From JBEIDK01 sp040383485 (lineage in GTDB: Bacteria > Bacteroidota > Bacteroidia > UBA4408), in NCBI GenBank assembly GCA_040383485.1, contig JBEIDK010000164.1, forward strand, positions 1-7,025: a stretch of DNA of 7,025 nucleotides. The letters are read 5' to 3'. The notes below the pieces were generated by a model that was not told where the DNA came from, did not search any database, and saw nothing but the letters and a program-made list of their open reading frames with translations. A program made the position numbers and the translations under genes. Below, one piece after another: positions 5,605-7,025 of the stretch (its first letter is position 1; each line of letters opens with the position of its first letter).

Positions 5605-6504
5605 CTACAAATCATTGAATTCATATTCATAAAAATCAGTATAGTGTAATACCTTACCATCGCTGGAACTAACGGCAAAATATTCGCTTTCTTTAATCAA
5701 CTCTTTGTCATAATTATTTACTAAACTACTAATTATATCTCCTTTACCATTTGTGGTTTCTGATTTCAATAACAAATTAAGTTCATTGTAAATATAGTGA
5801 GTAGTTAATTTGACATATCCATAGGTTGTAGATTCAGAAATTTCTTCAATAAGCATATTTTCGCTGTTATAATTTCGAACTACTCTTTCTAAAACTTTAC
5901 CTTCGCTATTGTATGCTGTATAGCTCGGTTCAGCATCTTTCGACCAGTTGCTATAATTGATGCTGATGCTTAGCTTTGTTTCTTTATCCCATTGTTTCTC
6001 TGAGATAGCTATTCCATTTTCAATTACTATTTCACGTTTTAATACTAAATCATTTTCTTCATTAAAGCTTTCATGCATTACTAAAATGCCATCATTGTAG
6101 GCATACTTTTCTGAGGACTCTACCTTCCCGTTTTCATCGCAATTCTGCTTTGAAATAAGGTTTAAGCCATCGTATGTATAATTAATGGTCTCATTTCCAT
6201 ATTCATATTGTTTGGTTTGTTTTATCAATTGTTTTTGCTCGTTGTAGGCATTAATTGTTATTTCTGAAAAGCCGTCTAAATGATGAATTGTTTTTTCTTC
6301 GACACATAAATTGTTTTCAAATAAATAAATATTTTCTTGTTCAACTTCATCATCATTAAATATTATTTCTGAAGTTTTATTCTCATCTACATCAAACTTT
6401 CGAACCAATATCAATTGTTCTTTTTCAATAACTAATACAGAGTTTTTGTTCATTGAATGAATGCTCCTCTTAATTCTTTGCTCTTTAATTTTTCTAGTAG
6501 CCAT
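5605..6504 (-). CDS. Cytoplasmic repeat protein with YD/MORN-like units, function unknown
   Basis: This 299-residue protein has no signal peptide or membrane span. A basic N-terminus (MATRKIKEQRIKR) is followed, from about residue 20 to the end, by short degenerate units of roughly 20-25 residues. They are rich in Tyr, Asn, Glu and Lys, of the form Y-x-[DN]-x(3,4)-L-[IL]-x. Examples lie near residues 85-95 (NAYNEQKQLI), 108-117 (NYTYDGLNLI), 134-142 (YAYNDGILV), 209-219 (RNYNSENMLIE) and 236-247 (HYIYNELNLLLK). The pattern recalls YD/RHS or YwqK/MORN-like beta repeats, which serve as binding scaffolds, but no toxin or enzyme domain is visible. The chosen ATG lies 7 bp after the stop of the upstream kinase gene, implying one transcript. 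A second Met at residue 18, just before the first predicted strand, is an alternative start. The gene converges on the glycosyltransferase gene with a 7-bp gap. A real gene is very likely; its function is not known. Confidence 0.75.
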   Translation of the reverse strand: MATRKIKEQRIKRSIHSMNKNSVLVIEKEQLILVRKFDVDENKTSEIIFNDDEVEQENIYLFENNLCVEEKTIHHLDGFSEITINAYNEQKQLIKQTKQYEYGNETINYTYDGLNLISKQNCDENGKVESSEKYAYNDGILVMHESFNEENDLVLKREIVIENGIAISEKQWDKETKLSISINYSNWSKDAEPSYTAYNSEGKVLERVVRNYNSENMLIEEISESTTYGYVKLTTHYIYNELNLLLKSETTNGKGDIISSLVNNYDKELIKESEYFAVSSSDGKVLHYTDFYEYEFNDL

Positions 6505-6511
6505 ATTTCTT

Positions 6512-7025
6512 TTAATAACTCAAGTTTATTTTTATTGTTGTTCCCTTACCCATATTGCTGACAATACCGATAGAGGCGTTTATAATTGAAATTCTAGAAT
6601 TTATATTAGACCAGCCATTACCAATATTTTTTTTAAAGGTGTTTATATCAAAGCCTTTGCCATCATCAACTATTTCTAGCTCTATTTTATTGTTTGAATT
6701 AATTATTTTTATTTGAACGTTTTTAGCTTCAGAATATTTGACAATGTTTTGTAAAAGCTCTTGAATAATTCTATATAAATTAACTTCAATTAAATCGCCA
6801 AGCCTCTCAATCATTCCATTTTCTATTAATACTATTTTTATTTTTTTAGCATCATTTATTTTTTCTACCACTTCGTACAATGCCTCCGACAGTCCAAGTT
6901 TACTTAATGAACTTGGCATCATTAAATGAGAAATACCTCTTAGCTCATTACATGAATCATCAATTAAGGCTAGTGTTTTTTCGAAATGTTCTTTTTCTTC
7001 TTCAAGTACTTCTAAAGAAGCAACA
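6512..7025 (-). CDS. NarL/LiaS-type sensor histidine kinase, C-terminal part (5' end cut by window)
   Basis: The frame is open to the window edge and gives the last 170 residues, so the apparent ATG at 6922 is internal. Residues of about 22-50 (DDSCNELRGISHLMMPSSLSKLGL) match the second helix of a HisKA_3 dimerisation domain, where ELR-ISH-LMP---L--LGL is typical. The phospho-accepting His of the first helix should lie not far beyond the window edge. The HATPase_c domain follows. Its N box RIIQELLQNIVKYSEA has Asn93, the G1 box is DDGKGFD (120-126), the G2 box is GNGWSNI (135-141, in the style of Bacteroidota kinases), and GKGTT lies at 159-163. Such kinases phosphorylate LuxR/NarL-type response regulators; none is in view, and sensor domains are off the edge. 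A coiled-coil-like EVLEEEKEHFEKTL segment begins the fragment. The downstream repeat protein starts 7 bp after its stop. Family secure, signal unknown. Confidence 0.93.
   Translation of the reverse strand, partial: VASLEVLEEEKEHFEKTLALIDDSCNELRGISHLMMPSSLSKLGLSEALYEVVEKINDAKKIKIVLIENGMIERLGDLIEVNLYRIIQELLQNIVKYSEAKNVQIKIINSNNKIELEIVDDGKGFDINTFKKNIGNGWSNINSRISIINASIGIVSNMGKGTTIKINLSY

Noticed and set aside
6512..6922. A complete small 136-residue ATPase-only protein starting at the ATG at 6922
   Set aside because: The frame continues upstream without a stop to the window edge and encodes the expected HisKA_3-like helix, so the ATG is internal to a larger kinase.

Overview
The window looks like chromosomal DNA from a member of the Bacteroidota, probably a Chitinophagia/Sphingobacteriia-type lineage. 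The evidence is the strong A/T richness, the near absence of Shine-Dalgarno sequences, a secreted PKD protein ending in a type IX secretion (T9SS) sorting domain, Bacteroidota-style Fur and NarL-type kinase sequences, and short G/C-rich palindromic repeats of the kind scattered through genomes of this phylum. No tRNA, rRNA, CRISPR array or transposase was found.

Layout. Positions 1-545 (+) hold the 3' end of a large secreted PKD/T9SS protein. Positions 546-1017 form a gene-poor strip. It carries an orphan coding remnant (568-753) and two palindromic repeats; a third repeat lies in frame inside the secreted-protein gene. A compact block of co-directional genes follows: trxB (1018-1962), a Fur-family repressor (2009-2482), a single-domain STAS protein (2505-2852), purA (2863-4146) and a GT-B-like polysaccharide-type glycosyltransferase (4182-5597). 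Gaps in this block are 46, 22, 10 and 35 bp with no convincing terminator, so the genes could be read as one transcript. On the minus strand, meeting this block tail to tail with a 7-bp gap, are a 299-residue repeat protein (5605-6504) and, just upstream of it in transcription order, the 3' end of a NarL/LiaS-type sensor histidine kinase (6512-7025, cut by the window edge).

How the genes fit together. trxB (thiol redox) and a Fur-type metalloregulator make a plausible redox/metal stress pair. The STAS protein is probably part of a phosphorylation-controlled partner switch whose kinase is elsewhere. purA is AMP biosynthesis housekeeping. The glycosyltransferase is alone, with no other polysaccharide genes in view. 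The kinase and the repeat protein are 7 bp apart and probably co-expressed.

Most of the window is ordinary core genome, and I do not see a clearly new multi-gene system. The points most worth a second look are: the palindromic repeat in frame between the PKD and sorting domains, with a shift in codon choice around it; the orphan coding remnant; the Fur protein lacking the expected last zinc cysteine; the T10 run near the start of the glycosyltransferase gene; and the kinase plus repeat-protein pair.
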